DNA of 13,742 nucleotides from Prevotellaceae bacterium UBA3646 (GTDB lineage Bacteria; Bacteroidota; Bacteroidia; Bacteroidales; Bacteroidaceae), in NCBI GenBank assembly GCA_002373535.1, contig DFKL01000082.1:1-13742 (forward strand). Reading direction: 5' to 3'. Position 1 is the stretch's first letter. Each line of letters opens with the position of its first letter. The notes under the pieces were generated by a model. It searched no databases, had not been told where the DNA came from, and saw only the letters and a program-made list of their open reading frames with translations. Of the stretch, positions 6,501 through 13,666 are shown in pieces. Position numbers and translations under genes: made by a program.

Positions 6501-9500
6501 ATCAAGCAGACAATATATATTTTTTTTGTTGCAATAGTATCACTGATTTCCTTTGTCGCTTGTCGCGACCGTGATACGGCAGAGCCCGATGCGTTCAACC
6601 GTCGGGCATATAATTTACGGTATACGGATTGTAATCTTTCCAGACAGTACGCAATACGTGCATACAAGTTGAGCAATGACTATTCTGACGGTAAGGCTCA
6701 GGCTTTGAACCACCTTGCATTCGTGGCTTATCATGAGATGCGTTTTTCTGAAGCCCTGCATCTGCTTGACAGCGTATATAGTCTTACTAACAACCAGGTA
6801 GAGTTGTTGTGTTCGGATGTTATGCGAATGAAGGTGTCACAGCGTACAGGTGATTTCAGGATTTTTTACCGTGCATGGCATAGCGCTGAGAGTCGTACCA
6901 AAAGAATCTACCAGGAAATGTTGCATCTGACGCAAGATGCAGTGCAGAGACTGGTCTATGCTACAAACGAAATGCATATAATAGCCAGCACATACTATTT
7001 CTATAACCGTCAGGACTCCCTGTCGCGTTCTGAGATTAACCAAGTAGAGCCTATAGTGACGGCAGTACGTGATACAAGTGAATGGATTTCTTATCTGTAT
7101 ATGCTCGGTTCAGGCGGTCTCATAGCAGGAGACAGCATTTCCGTCGCTATCGAAGAGTTTGACAACCTGATGCATGCCTATACAGTCGCAAAGAAGACAG
7201 ACAATCTGTATTTTATGGCAAATAGCATGCAGGCGCTTGCTCTTGCACTGGAGACTCCAAAACAACAATCGGTAGTTCGCGAACATCGTTCAGGTGCCTT
7301 GAATTATGTCGGTTCAATAGTAGAACGTGATACGTCCGATGTCATTTCGCATACCAGTTCTGTCTTTGACGATGATACTCCATTGGCTTTGATAAAAAGG
7401 TCAAGACATATTTTTCATGTCTATGGCGATATTTTCCAGGAAGCCAATGTATTACGGACAGAAAGCGAGTTGTTGTTCCGCAAGGGACGCTTCAACGAGT
7501 CTCTCTCCTTGCTTGACAGTGCATTGGTCTTGATAGATATCCAGCATGGACGTGATTCCCTGCGTGTCCCTTACTGGGAAGCCAGGATATACGAGCGTCT
7601 TTCATTAACGTGCAGTGCACTGAATGATTCAAGCCAGGCCTTGGTCTATAGGAATAAATATCTGGAATGTCTTGACATGATGCGTCAGGATCTTGAGGAA
7701 GGAGCACGCGCCGACGAGCTTGCGCAATACAACCTGCGGCTGTATCTGCGTCTCGGCCTTGTTGCGATTCTCTCTATAATAGTAATTGTTTCATTTTGGA
7801 TATTGTTTCGTTATGTCAAGCGCAAAGGCAGGATCAGGGCAGATGAATTCATTGACAGACAGGAAGAACTCAGGGAAGAAATACGGGAACTGACCCAGAG
7901 GCTTGAGAAAGAGAAGCTCGCGCATATAGAACGTCGCTCCAAGGTGTCGCTTGCCGAGTCGGTCGTCCCATATATAAACAGGATGCTTCATAGCAACGAC
8001 TCTCAATATGTAATAGAGCTGTCAGACAAAATAATTGAGCTGAACGACCTGCTTACCCGTTGGATTCAAGTAAGGCAAGGCCGCCTGTCCATGAATATAT
8101 CGACTTTTTCGCTTCAGCCTATACTTGATACATTGGCAAAGAACAAACTGACATATCAGAAAAAGGGAATCGACTTTCAGGTTCCTGTGACGGATGTGCA
8201 GCTGAAGGGCGACAAGGTCCTTACTCTCTTCATGCTTAATACCTTGTGTGACAACGCACGCAAATATACTCCGGAAGGAGGCAAGGTATCCGTGGAAATC
8301 AAAGAGACAGAAACGTATGTCGAGCTTTCTGTCGTTGACAATGGATGTGGCTTAAGTGAGGAAGATGTTGATGCAATTAATAACAACAAGGTATTTGATG
8401 CAAAAAGTATCGGCACGGGTAACCAGAAGGGATTCGGTTTCGGATTGATGAACTGCAAGGGTATCATCGGACAGATGAAGAAGCTGTCATCCAGGTTTCA
8501 ATGTTGTGAGTTCGGCGTCCAGAGCAAGCTTGGTACGGGCAGCAGGTTCTGGTTCCGTCTGCCCCGTGTCCTTGTCTTGGTATTGTGCTGTACAATCCAG
8601 ATTGGAATGTATGCCAGGCAACTTTCCTCCAATGACAAGGAATATTTGCAGGAAAGGCGTGATTCCTTCAATGAATTGGCTGTCGATGCCCAAAACAGTC
8701 ATCGTTGGGATTTATACCGCAAATATAATATCGAACATTTTAAGGTTCATCGGCGCTTGACTGCCGACCCTGACTTGCCCAAATATGCTGCAAGACTTCA
8801 TACCCTTGAAAGTGAGGCGCGCTGGGCTTTGGTTTTAACATTGCTGCTTGTCGTTTCATCCTTGTTTGCCTTCATAGTTACAGTCAGGATTTCAAGGCGC
8901 AGACGCAAAGAGCTCTCGGGTTATGAGGAAATGATAGGAGAGCAGGAGGAACAGCTTAACAGGATAAGGTTTGAATTAGACCGCCTTTACGTACATAACC
9001 AGGTTCTTGACAATTGCCTCTCCACAATCAAGCATGAGACGATGTACTATCCTGCACGCATACGACAAATGGCATCTTCGGAAGGAATAAATCCTGAGGA
9101 ACTTACCCAGTTGGAGAATTACTACAATGACATATATACGCTGTTGCTTGCACAGGCACAGCAACAGACGGCCTGGAGAATGTCACTTGACGGAAATGTG
9201 TATGTTGAGCTTGTCTCACGAATTGTCTCGTCAGTCAGGAATGTCGCCAATGTCCAAGGTGTCGGTTTCAAGGATGTGGTAATAAATAAGACTGAAAAGG
9301 ATTTAGGCAAGACCAGGGAAATTCGTTTTACAGTTCAGGGAACAGACATTCCGGACAACCTGTTTATGCCGGACTGCGGAAATACAGACGCCTTGGTTGC
9401 CCGTGAAATATTGCGAATGCACGATGCCGCCTGCGGACATCCTGGTTTAAGACTATATGTTGAAAATAATGAAATAATTATAACATTATGGATAAATTCA

Positions 9501-9515
9501 AAGTTATTATCGTAG
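6501..9515 (+). CDS. TPR-containing membrane histidine kinase-like protein (DUF5112/DUF5113 type), start codon uncertain
   Basis: A sensor-kinase-like membrane protein of about 1004 residues if started at ATC 6501. The first ordinary start in frame is TTG 6669 (948 residues), but that removes a lipoprotein signal and lipobox (F-V-A-C, Cys codon 6561-6563) and a TPR helix, so coding clearly begins earlier, in the stretch after TAA 6483-6485. Order, numbered from 6501: signal/lipobox 1-21; TPR-like sensor region to about 405; membrane helix about 412-436; coiled coil; a DHp-like segment with Ala485 where the H-box histidine would be (A-E-S-V-V-P); a GHKL ATPase with N-box (Asn580, Asn585), D-N-G-C-G-L (613) and G-F-G-F-G-L (644); a signal-like hydrophobic helix 688-706; about 65 residues probably outside; a membrane helix 773-798; coiled coil; and an H-box-like K-H-E-T at His845 followed by a DUF5113-like end. 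The DUF names are from memory. It overlaps the response regulator by 28 bases, which supports a two-component pair. Confidence 0.85.
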   Translation: MKQTIYIFFVAIVSLISFVACRDRDTAEPDAFNRRAYNLRYTDCNLSRQYAIRAYKLSNDYSDGKAQALNHLAFVAYHEMRFSEALHLLDSVYSLTNNQVELLCSDVMRMKVSQRTGDFRIFYRAWHSAESRTKRIYQEMLHLTQDAVQRLVYATNEMHIIASTYYFYNRQDSLSRSEINQVEPIVTAVRDTSEWISYLYMLGSGGLIAGDSISVAIEEFDNLMHAYTVAKKTDNLYFMANSMQALALALETPKQQSVVREHRSGALNYVGSIVERDTSDVISHTSSVFDDDTPLALIKRSRHIFHVYGDIFQEANVLRTESELLFRKGRFNESLSLLDSALVLIDIQHGRDSLRVPYWEARIYERLSLTCSALNDSSQALVYRNKYLECLDMMRQDLEEGARADELAQYNLRLYLRLGLVAILSIIVIVSFWILFRYVKRKGRIRADEFIDRQEELREEIRELTQRLEKEKLAHIERRSKVSLAESVVPYINRMLHSNDSQYVIELSDKIIELNDLLTRWIQVRQGRLSMNISTFSLQPILDTLAKNKLTYQKKGIDFQVPVTDVQLKGDKVLTLFMLNTLCDNARKYTPEGGKVSVEIKETETYVELSVVDNGCGLSEEDVDAINNNKVFDAKSIGTGNQKGFGFGLMNCKGIIGQMKKLSSRFQCCEFGVQSKLGTGSRFWFRLPRVLVLVLCCTIQIGMYARQLSSNDKEYLQERRDSFNELAVDAQNSHRWDLYRKYNIEHFKVHRRLTADPDLPKYAARLHTLESEARWALVLTLLLVVSSLFAFIVTVRISRRRRKELSGYEEMIGEQEEQLNRIRFELDRLYVHNQVLDNCLSTIKHETMYYPARIRQMASSEGINPEELTQLENYYNDIYTLLLAQAQQQTAWRMSLDGNVYVELVSRIVSSVRNVANVQGVGFKDVVINKTEKDLGKTREIRFTVQGTDIPDNLFMPDCGNTDALVAREILRMHDAACGHPGLRLYVENNEIIITLWINSKLLS

Positions 9516-10210
9516 AAGACGTACAACTGGAGTTGAAGGGAACGGAACAGATTTTCAAGTCGGACATTCCTGAGGCGGATATTATCGGTACGGCTCAAAA
9601 CGAATCCGAATTATGGAAACTTATGCGTCTCGATAAACCGGATCTGGTTCTTCTTGACTTGGGGCTGGGTGGCAGTACGACCGTAGGTGTCGATATTTGC
9701 CGTCAGCTTCGTGACAGATATACTGATTTGAAAATTCTGATCTTTACAGGGGAAATACAGAACGAACGTTTGTGGATAGAGGTTCTTTCTGCCGGCGCCG
9801 ACGGTATAATACTGAAGACGGGAAACCTATTGCAACGCGACGATGTACAGTTGGTCATGAACGGCCGTCACCTTGTGTTCAACGAGCCTATATTAGAAAA
9901 AATCATGATTCGTTTTCGCAAGTCGGTGATGAGTGAGGTCCAGCAGAACGATGCCTTGATAGATTACGACATAGACGAGTATGATGAGCGTTACCTGCGT
10001 CATTTGGCTTTAGGATATACAAAGGAAATGATTGCAGGGCTGAAGGGAATGCCGTTCGGAGCAAAGTCATTGGAAAAGCGGCAGGCAGACCTTATTAACC
10101 GTCTCTTTTCAGGAAGCGAAAAGACAGGCGTCAATGCAACACGTCTGGTTACACGGGCTCTGCAACTGCACATACTCAACCTGGACAATCTAAAGGCAGA
10201 CCTGGAGTAA
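9488..10210 (+). CDS. Response regulator, REC plus LuxR-like helix-turn-helix (DUF5932 type)
   Basis: The protein is 240 residues long. Residues 1-125 form a receiver domain with all key positions in place: acidic pair Glu10-Asp11, phospho-acceptor Asp57 (P-D-L-V-L-L-D), Thr87 and Lys110. Residues about 165-235 resemble a NarL/LuxR-type DNA-binding domain (L-A-L-G-Y-T-K-E-M-I-A-G-L, then S-L-E-K-R-Q-A-D-L-I-N-R-L), with a few extra residues (G-M-P-F-G) in the turn compared with the classical motif. I recall Bacteroidales regulators of this kind carrying the name DUF5932. The ATG at 9488 lies inside the last codons of the kinase gene, so translation is probably coupled and the kinase is its likely phosphate donor. 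Targets are not visible from the sequence. Confidence 0.87.
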   Translation: MDKFKVIIVEDVQLELKGTEQIFKSDIPEADIIGTAQNESELWKLMRLDKPDLVLLDLGLGGSTTVGVDICRQLRDRYTDLKILIFTGEIQNERLWIEVLSAGADGIILKTGNLLQRDDVQLVMNGRHLVFNEPILEKIMIRFRKSVMSEVQQNDALIDYDIDEYDERYLRHLALGYTKEMIAGLKGMPFGAKSLEKRQADLINRLFSGSEKTGVNATRLVTRALQLHILNLDNLKADLE

Positions 10211-10247
10211 TTTATTTCGAACGTCTAATATTTGCAACAATAGACTG

Positions 10248-10691
10248 ATGGACGACATTATCAGGGATATATGGCTCAGGGGCGCAGAAAGCATTGCAAG
10301 TGTATGGCTTGTGTATTGCATTATCTTTCTCTCTGCCGTAGGTAGCATCGTATATAGCCGTCTCTATGAGTTTAAGGATCGCGATGCCGTGCTTGCTGCC
10401 ATATTGGTCGCATTGACGTTTATTGCCGGCATAGTGTTGACGGCAATTATCCCCACCAGCCCATTGCTTGGCGTAACCGGCACTCTGTTCCCCTCGCCAT
10501 GGTCTCACGGACTGTTTCCCGTAATCTGTCTGCTTTTCATCACGGTCTCTGTAACATACGGACTGGTTTCTGGCACGGTTCATTCGTTGTCTGATGCCGT
10601 ACATATAATCTGCTATGGCATATCACGCTGGTCATGGGTAATTATAGCAGTCATGATAGTAACATTTATTTTTTCTGTCATTCCTTCATGA
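10248..10691 (+). CDS. Short membrane protein resembling the middle of an AbgT-family transporter
   Basis: The protein is 147 residues long with about four hydrophobic helices (roughly 18-36, 47-66, 85-105 and 125-145). The segment S-P-L-L-G-V-T-G-T-L-F-P-S-P-W and the following L-F-x-x-x-x-x-x-Y-G-x-x-x-G-T-x-x-S-x-x-D match my memory of the AbgT/MtrF family (p-aminobenzoyl-glutamate and drug exporters, about 500 residues), as does the preceding F-L-S-A-V-G-S-I-V helix. Only about the central third of such a transporter is present. The regions before and after are occupied by the regulator and the helicase, so both ends are missing rather than frameshifted. The ATG at 10248 is 37 bases after the regulator, and the stop overlaps the helicase start by ATGA (10688-10691). 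It may be a decayed remnant kept for coupling, or a small protein in its own right. Transport activity should not be assumed. Confidence 0.6.
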   Translation: MDDIIRDIWLRGAESIASVWLVYCIIFLSAVGSIVYSRLYEFKDRDAVLAAILVALTFIAGIVLTAIIPTSPLLGVTGTLFPSPWSHGLFPVICLLFITVSVTYGLVSGTVHSLSDAVHIICYGISRWSWVIIAVMIVTFIFSVIPS

Positions 10692-12952
10692 ACCTAAATG
10701 AGTTGAATCAGAGTCAGCGTGAAGCTGTCGTATATAAAGACGGTCCTTCCCTTGTAATTGCAGGAGCCGGTTCAGGCAAGACGCGCGTACTGACGTATAA
10801 GATAGCCTACCTGATAGAGTCTGGCTATAATCCATGGAACATACTTGCCCTTACGTTTACCAATAAGGCTGCAAAGGAGATGCGGGTCCGCATTGCCTCT
10901 CAGGTTGGAAACGATGTCGCATCATGTTTGTGGATGGGGACTTTCCACAGTGTCTTCTCACGCATTCTGCGGCAAGAATCCCAATATGTCGGTTTCTCTT
11001 CAGACTTTACCATATATGATGCACAGGACAGCAAATCACTGATAAAGAGTATAATCAAGGAGATGCAACTTGATGACAAGACGTACAGGCCTGGTAGTGT
11101 GGCCGGTCGTATCTCCAATGCCAAAAACCGCCTGATACTACCTGACGCGTATAGGTCAGACAGGCAGATATATGATTCAGACGTGCATTCCCAAATGCCG
11201 CTCATCGGTGAAATCTATCAGCGTTACTGGAACAGATGCCGCCAGTCAAACGTCATGGATTTTGACGACCTCTTGCTTTATACGTGGGTATTGTTTAGCA
11301 AAAATCAGGACTTGCTCAGGAAATACGAGGAAAAGTTCAGATTTGTCCTTGTTGATGAGTATCAGGATACAAACTATGCCCAGCATCAGATTATCTGGCT
11401 CTTGACGCAGCATAACAGGTGTGTCGCTGTAGTCGGTGACGATGCACAGAGCATCTACAGCTTCCGTGGAGCCAATATTGACAACATACTCCGTTTTCAG
11501 GAGTTGTACAAGGGAGCCAGGCTTTTCAAGCTCGAAGAAAACTACCGTAGTACGCAGACAATAGTACAGGCTGCAAACTCACTGATACATCATAACAGCA
11601 GACAGATTCATAAAGATGTATACTCCCGTAAGGATATGGGCGAGAAGATTTCGCTCCTGGAAACCTATTCGGATATTGACGAAGCAACTTCTGTTATACG
11701 ATGCGTCCGTGAATTTCACAGGAACGAAAGGATACCATATTCGCAGATGGCAATCCTATACAGGACCAATGCACAGAGCCGTCCTTTTGAGGAAGCTATG
11801 CGAAAAAGCTCAATCCCATATATCATATTTGGCGGATTGAGTTTCTACCAACGTAAAGAGATAAAGGATGTCCTTGCCTATTTCAGGCTGTCTGTCAATC
11901 ATCACGACGAAGAAGCATTGAAACGTATCATAAACTATCCGGCAAGGGGAATCGGACAAACTACGCTTGACAAGGTTTTCACAACGGCGGGCATACGTGG
12001 CGTATCACCGTGGGACATACTCAAGGATCCCGCGTCTATAGACGTTAATGCAGGAATCCGAAACAGAATAGCATCATTTACTTCACTGATAGAATCATTC
12101 GCCGACAACGTACATGAAACAGACGCCTATACTGTTGCATGTGACATTGTCAGGAGAAGTGGTATTCAGCTTGACATCAACAGCGGACATGACCCCGAAG
12201 ATATTAGCAGGAAAGAGAACCTTCAGGAATTGCTTGACGGTATTGCAGCCTTTGTAGACGAACACAGGGAAAGCGGACAGGATGCCCTCCTGCATGATTA
12301 TTTGCAGGAAGTCTCGTTGTTAAGCGATATCGACCAGGGAGATTCCGTCGGTGATGACCGCTTGACGCTTATGACCGTTCACTCTGCAAAAGGACTGGAA
12401 TTTCGTGTGGTATTCGTCGTCGGCATGGAAGAAACATTGTTTCCAAGCCAAATGAGTTCTGACACTATGCGAGGCCTGGAGGAGGAACGCCGTCTGTTCT
12501 ATGTCGCAATTACCCGGGCGCAGGAATATCTTCTGCTGTCAAACGCCAGAAGCCGTTTTCGTTTTGGCAAGACGGAAATTTGTAAGCCTTCACGCTTCCT
12601 GCGTGAGATAGATCCGCGTTTCATTCAGCGTGTAAATGGAAAGGGTAGGGGGCAGGTCTCCAATCCTGTTCAGAGCGGATTGGATGTCCGTAGGTTCAAG
12701 AAAATTGCACACACACCGCCTGCACCGGCATCTGCATCAGAACCTGCACATGTCTCCTCCATGCCATCCTCTGTGCAAAAATCATCGACGACAGAGTTGT
12801 GTGCAGGTACCCGCATTATGCACGAACGTTTTGGCTTTGGAACCGTAACAGCCGTGACAGGCCATGGTATGGATACAAAAGCAACAGTTGTCTTTGACAA
12901 TGTCGGACAAAAACAACTGTTGCTACGTTTTGCTAAGTTCAGGGTAGTATAG
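10688..12952 (+). CDS. pcrA: ATP-dependent DNA helicase, PcrA/UvrD family (superfamily 1A)
   Basis: A 754-residue 3'-5' DNA helicase of the PcrA/UvrD type, which acts in nucleotide-excision and mismatch repair, replication restart and removal of RecA filaments. All helicase motifs are intact: Q-motif region at the N-terminus (L-N-x-x-Q-R-E-A-V), Walker A A-G-A-G-S-G-K-T at 25-32, Walker B V-D-E-Y-Q-D-T-N from 222, motif III G-D-D-A-Q-S-I-Y-S-F-R-G-A from 250, motif IV E-N-Y-R-S-T at 284-289, motif V V-H-S-A-K-G-L-E-F at 564-572, and motif VI with the arginine finger near Arg610 (V-A-I-T-R-A). Residues about 706-754 match the C-terminal Tudor-like domain (R-F-G-F-G-T-V), which in PcrA binds RNA polymerase. 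I chose the ATG at 10688 because it begins the conserved N-terminus and overlaps the upstream stop. A longer in-frame start at 10634 would add 18 residues that overlap the upstream gene. Confidence 0.95.
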   Translation: MNLNELNQSQREAVVYKDGPSLVIAGAGSGKTRVLTYKIAYLIESGYNPWNILALTFTNKAAKEMRVRIASQVGNDVASCLWMGTFHSVFSRILRQESQYVGFSSDFTIYDAQDSKSLIKSIIKEMQLDDKTYRPGSVAGRISNAKNRLILPDAYRSDRQIYDSDVHSQMPLIGEIYQRYWNRCRQSNVMDFDDLLLYTWVLFSKNQDLLRKYEEKFRFVLVDEYQDTNYAQHQIIWLLTQHNRCVAVVGDDAQSIYSFRGANIDNILRFQELYKGARLFKLEENYRSTQTIVQAANSLIHHNSRQIHKDVYSRKDMGEKISLLETYSDIDEATSVIRCVREFHRNERIPYSQMAILYRTNAQSRPFEEAMRKSSIPYIIFGGLSFYQRKEIKDVLAYFRLSVNHHDEEALKRIINYPARGIGQTTLDKVFTTAGIRGVSPWDILKDPASIDVNAGIRNRIASFTSLIESFADNVHETDAYTVACDIVRRSGIQLDINSGHDPEDISRKENLQELLDGIAAFVDEHRESGQDALLHDYLQEVSLLSDIDQGDSVGDDRLTLMTVHSAKGLEFRVVFVVGMEETLFPSQMSSDTMRGLEEERRLFYVAITRAQEYLLLSNARSRFRFGKTEICKPSRFLREIDPRFIQRVNGKGRGQVSNPVQSGLDVRRFKKIAHTPPAPASASEPAHVSSMPSSVQKSSTTELCAGTRIMHERFGFGTVTAVTGHGMDTKATVVFDNVGQKQLLLRFAKFRVV

Positions 12953-12965
12953 AGTATGCTACCCT
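12941..12965. terminator. Hairpin over the helicase stop codon, probable terminator
   Basis: AGGGTAGTAT (12941-12950) pairs with ATGCTACCCT (12956-12965): a ten-base stem with one G-T wobble and a five-base loop. The pcrA stop TAG (12950-12952) is at the edge of the loop. A short TTTT (12971-12974) follows, so as an intrinsic terminator it is weak on the plus strand. On the minus strand it lies 14 bases past the mscL stop without a T-run. It sits between two convergent genes, so a shared transcript-end structure is the likeliest role. Confidence 0.5.
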
Positions 12966-12979
12966 AAGCCTTTTCGCTG

Positions 12980-13414
12980 CTATGCCTTGTTCTTCAGCAG
13001 GTCTCGTATCTCTGTAAGAAGAACTTCCTCGTTGCTGGGCTTTGGTGCAGGTTCTGCAGCTGCGGCTTCTTCCTTCTTCTTGTTGAGACTGGCGATACCC
13101 TTTACCATCAGGAAGATGCAGAATGCAATAATCAGGAAGTTGACTACATCCTGAATGAACAGACCGTAGTTGAGGTATACTGCCTCTGAGACGGTTTCTT
13201 CACCGTTTACGACGGCTTCCTTCAGTGTTATTTTCAGACCGCTGAAATCAACTCCGCCGGTCAGTACGCCTATTGGCGGCATGATGATATTCTCGACGAT
13301 AGATGTTACGATCTTGCCAAATGCACCGCCAATGATAACACCGATTGCCATGTCTACCACATTGCCTCTCATGGCAAAGTCCTTAAAATCCTTTAGTAAT
13401 GTCGTTTTAGCCAT
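12980..13414 (-). CDS. mscL: Large-conductance mechanosensitive channel
   Basis: The protein has 144 residues, slightly longer than E. coli MscL (136). MscL forms a homopentameric inner-membrane pore that opens under membrane tension and releases solutes on hypo-osmotic shock. The N-terminal amphipathic helix and first membrane helix are typical (F-K-x-F-A-M-R-G-N-V-V-D-M-A-I-G-V-I-I-G), followed by a periplasmic loop (about 55-80), a second membrane helix (Y-G-x-F-I-Q-D-V-V-N-F), a charged Lys/Glu and Ala/Pro linker, and a C-terminal helix E-V-L-L-T-E-I-R-D-L-L. The start at 13414 fits the family; an in-frame extension to 13570 has no conserved content and crosses the promoters. The gene is convergent with pcrA and divergent from gapA. 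Confidence 0.95.
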   Translation of the reverse strand: MAKTTLLKDFKDFAMRGNVVDMAIGVIIGGAFGKIVTSIVENIIMPPIGVLTGGVDFSGLKITLKEAVVNGEETVSEAVYLNYGLFIQDVVNFLIIAFCIFLMVKGIASLNKKKEEAAAAEPAPKPSNEEVLLTEIRDLLKNKA

Positions 13415-13473
13415 ATAATTGAAATTTTGAGTTAATAATTCATTCGTACTGCCTAAAATAATTATATTTGCGA

Positions 13474-13504
13474 TTGCTAATTTAAAAAGATTTTTATAAA
13501 TTTG
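13474..13504 (+). promoter_or_regulatory. Bacteroidetes-type promoter for the small ORF and gapA
   Basis: TTG at 13474-13476 and TAAATTTG at 13497-13504 (perfect TAnnTTTG) are separated by 20 bases, the same geometry as the gyrA promoter. Both continue identically for 12 bases as TTTGCACAGAAA (here 13501-13512). The predicted transcript start is near 13511, only about five bases before the small-ORF ATG and about 155 bases before the gapA ATG. A second TAnnTTTG at 13463-13470 lacks a -33 element at the right distance. Confidence 0.62.
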
Positions 13505-13515
13505 CACAGAAAACA

Positions 13516-13617
13516 ATGACAAAAGTATCCACACATATAAAAAATGCAATAATCTTGCTAATTTTGGCACTTATTGTGGTGGCTTGCAAGAGTAGTCATT
13601 ATTGTAATTGCGGATAA
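13516..13617 (+). CDS. Very small putative lipoprotein (33 residues)
   Basis: The ATG at 13516 opens a 33-residue frame ending at TAA 13615-13617. Residues 1-9 are polar with two lysines, residues 10-22 are a strongly hydrophobic core, and V-V-A-C ends at Cys24, an acceptable lipobox. After lipidation and cleavage the mature peptide would be only ten residues, C-K-S-S-H-Y-C-N-C-G, with three cysteines and one histidine. The complete signal-lipobox layout makes chance less likely, although the ORF is tiny. The predicted transcript start leaves a leader of only about five bases, so translation would be nearly leaderless. It lies 49 bases before gapA and would be on the same transcript. I do not recognise a family or function. 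Confidence 0.55.
   Translation: MTKVSTHIKNAIILLILALIVVACKSSHYCNCG
13520..13549 (-). promoter_or_regulatory. Candidate promoter for mscL, inside the small plus-strand ORF
   Basis: Read on the minus strand, TTG (13549-13547) is followed after 19 bases by TACTTTTG (13527-13520), a perfect TAnnTTTG. The transcript would start near 13513 and give mscL a leader of about 100 bases. No better match is seen closer to mscL; the nearer TATTTTAG (13460-13453) is imperfect and has no -33 partner. The site lies within the coding sequence of the small putative lipoprotein and faces the gapA promoter. Confidence 0.42.
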
Positions 13618-13666
13618 CAGACAAGAGATTACAAACAATATTCTAAACAATTAAACTATTAAACCA

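Noticed and set aside
8506..8760. An 84-residue ORF in another frame inside the kinase gene
   Set aside because: The kinase frame here encodes the conserved end of the ATPase and a membrane helix; the alternative has no sign of being coded.
10226..10234. TAATATTTG just before the AbgT-like gene as an internal promoter
   Set aside because: It has one base too many for TAnnTTTG and no TTG at the proper -33 distance.
13453..13460. TATTTTAG on the minus strand as the mscL promoter
   Set aside because: It mismatches the -7 consensus and has no -33 partner; the site at 13549-13520 is better.
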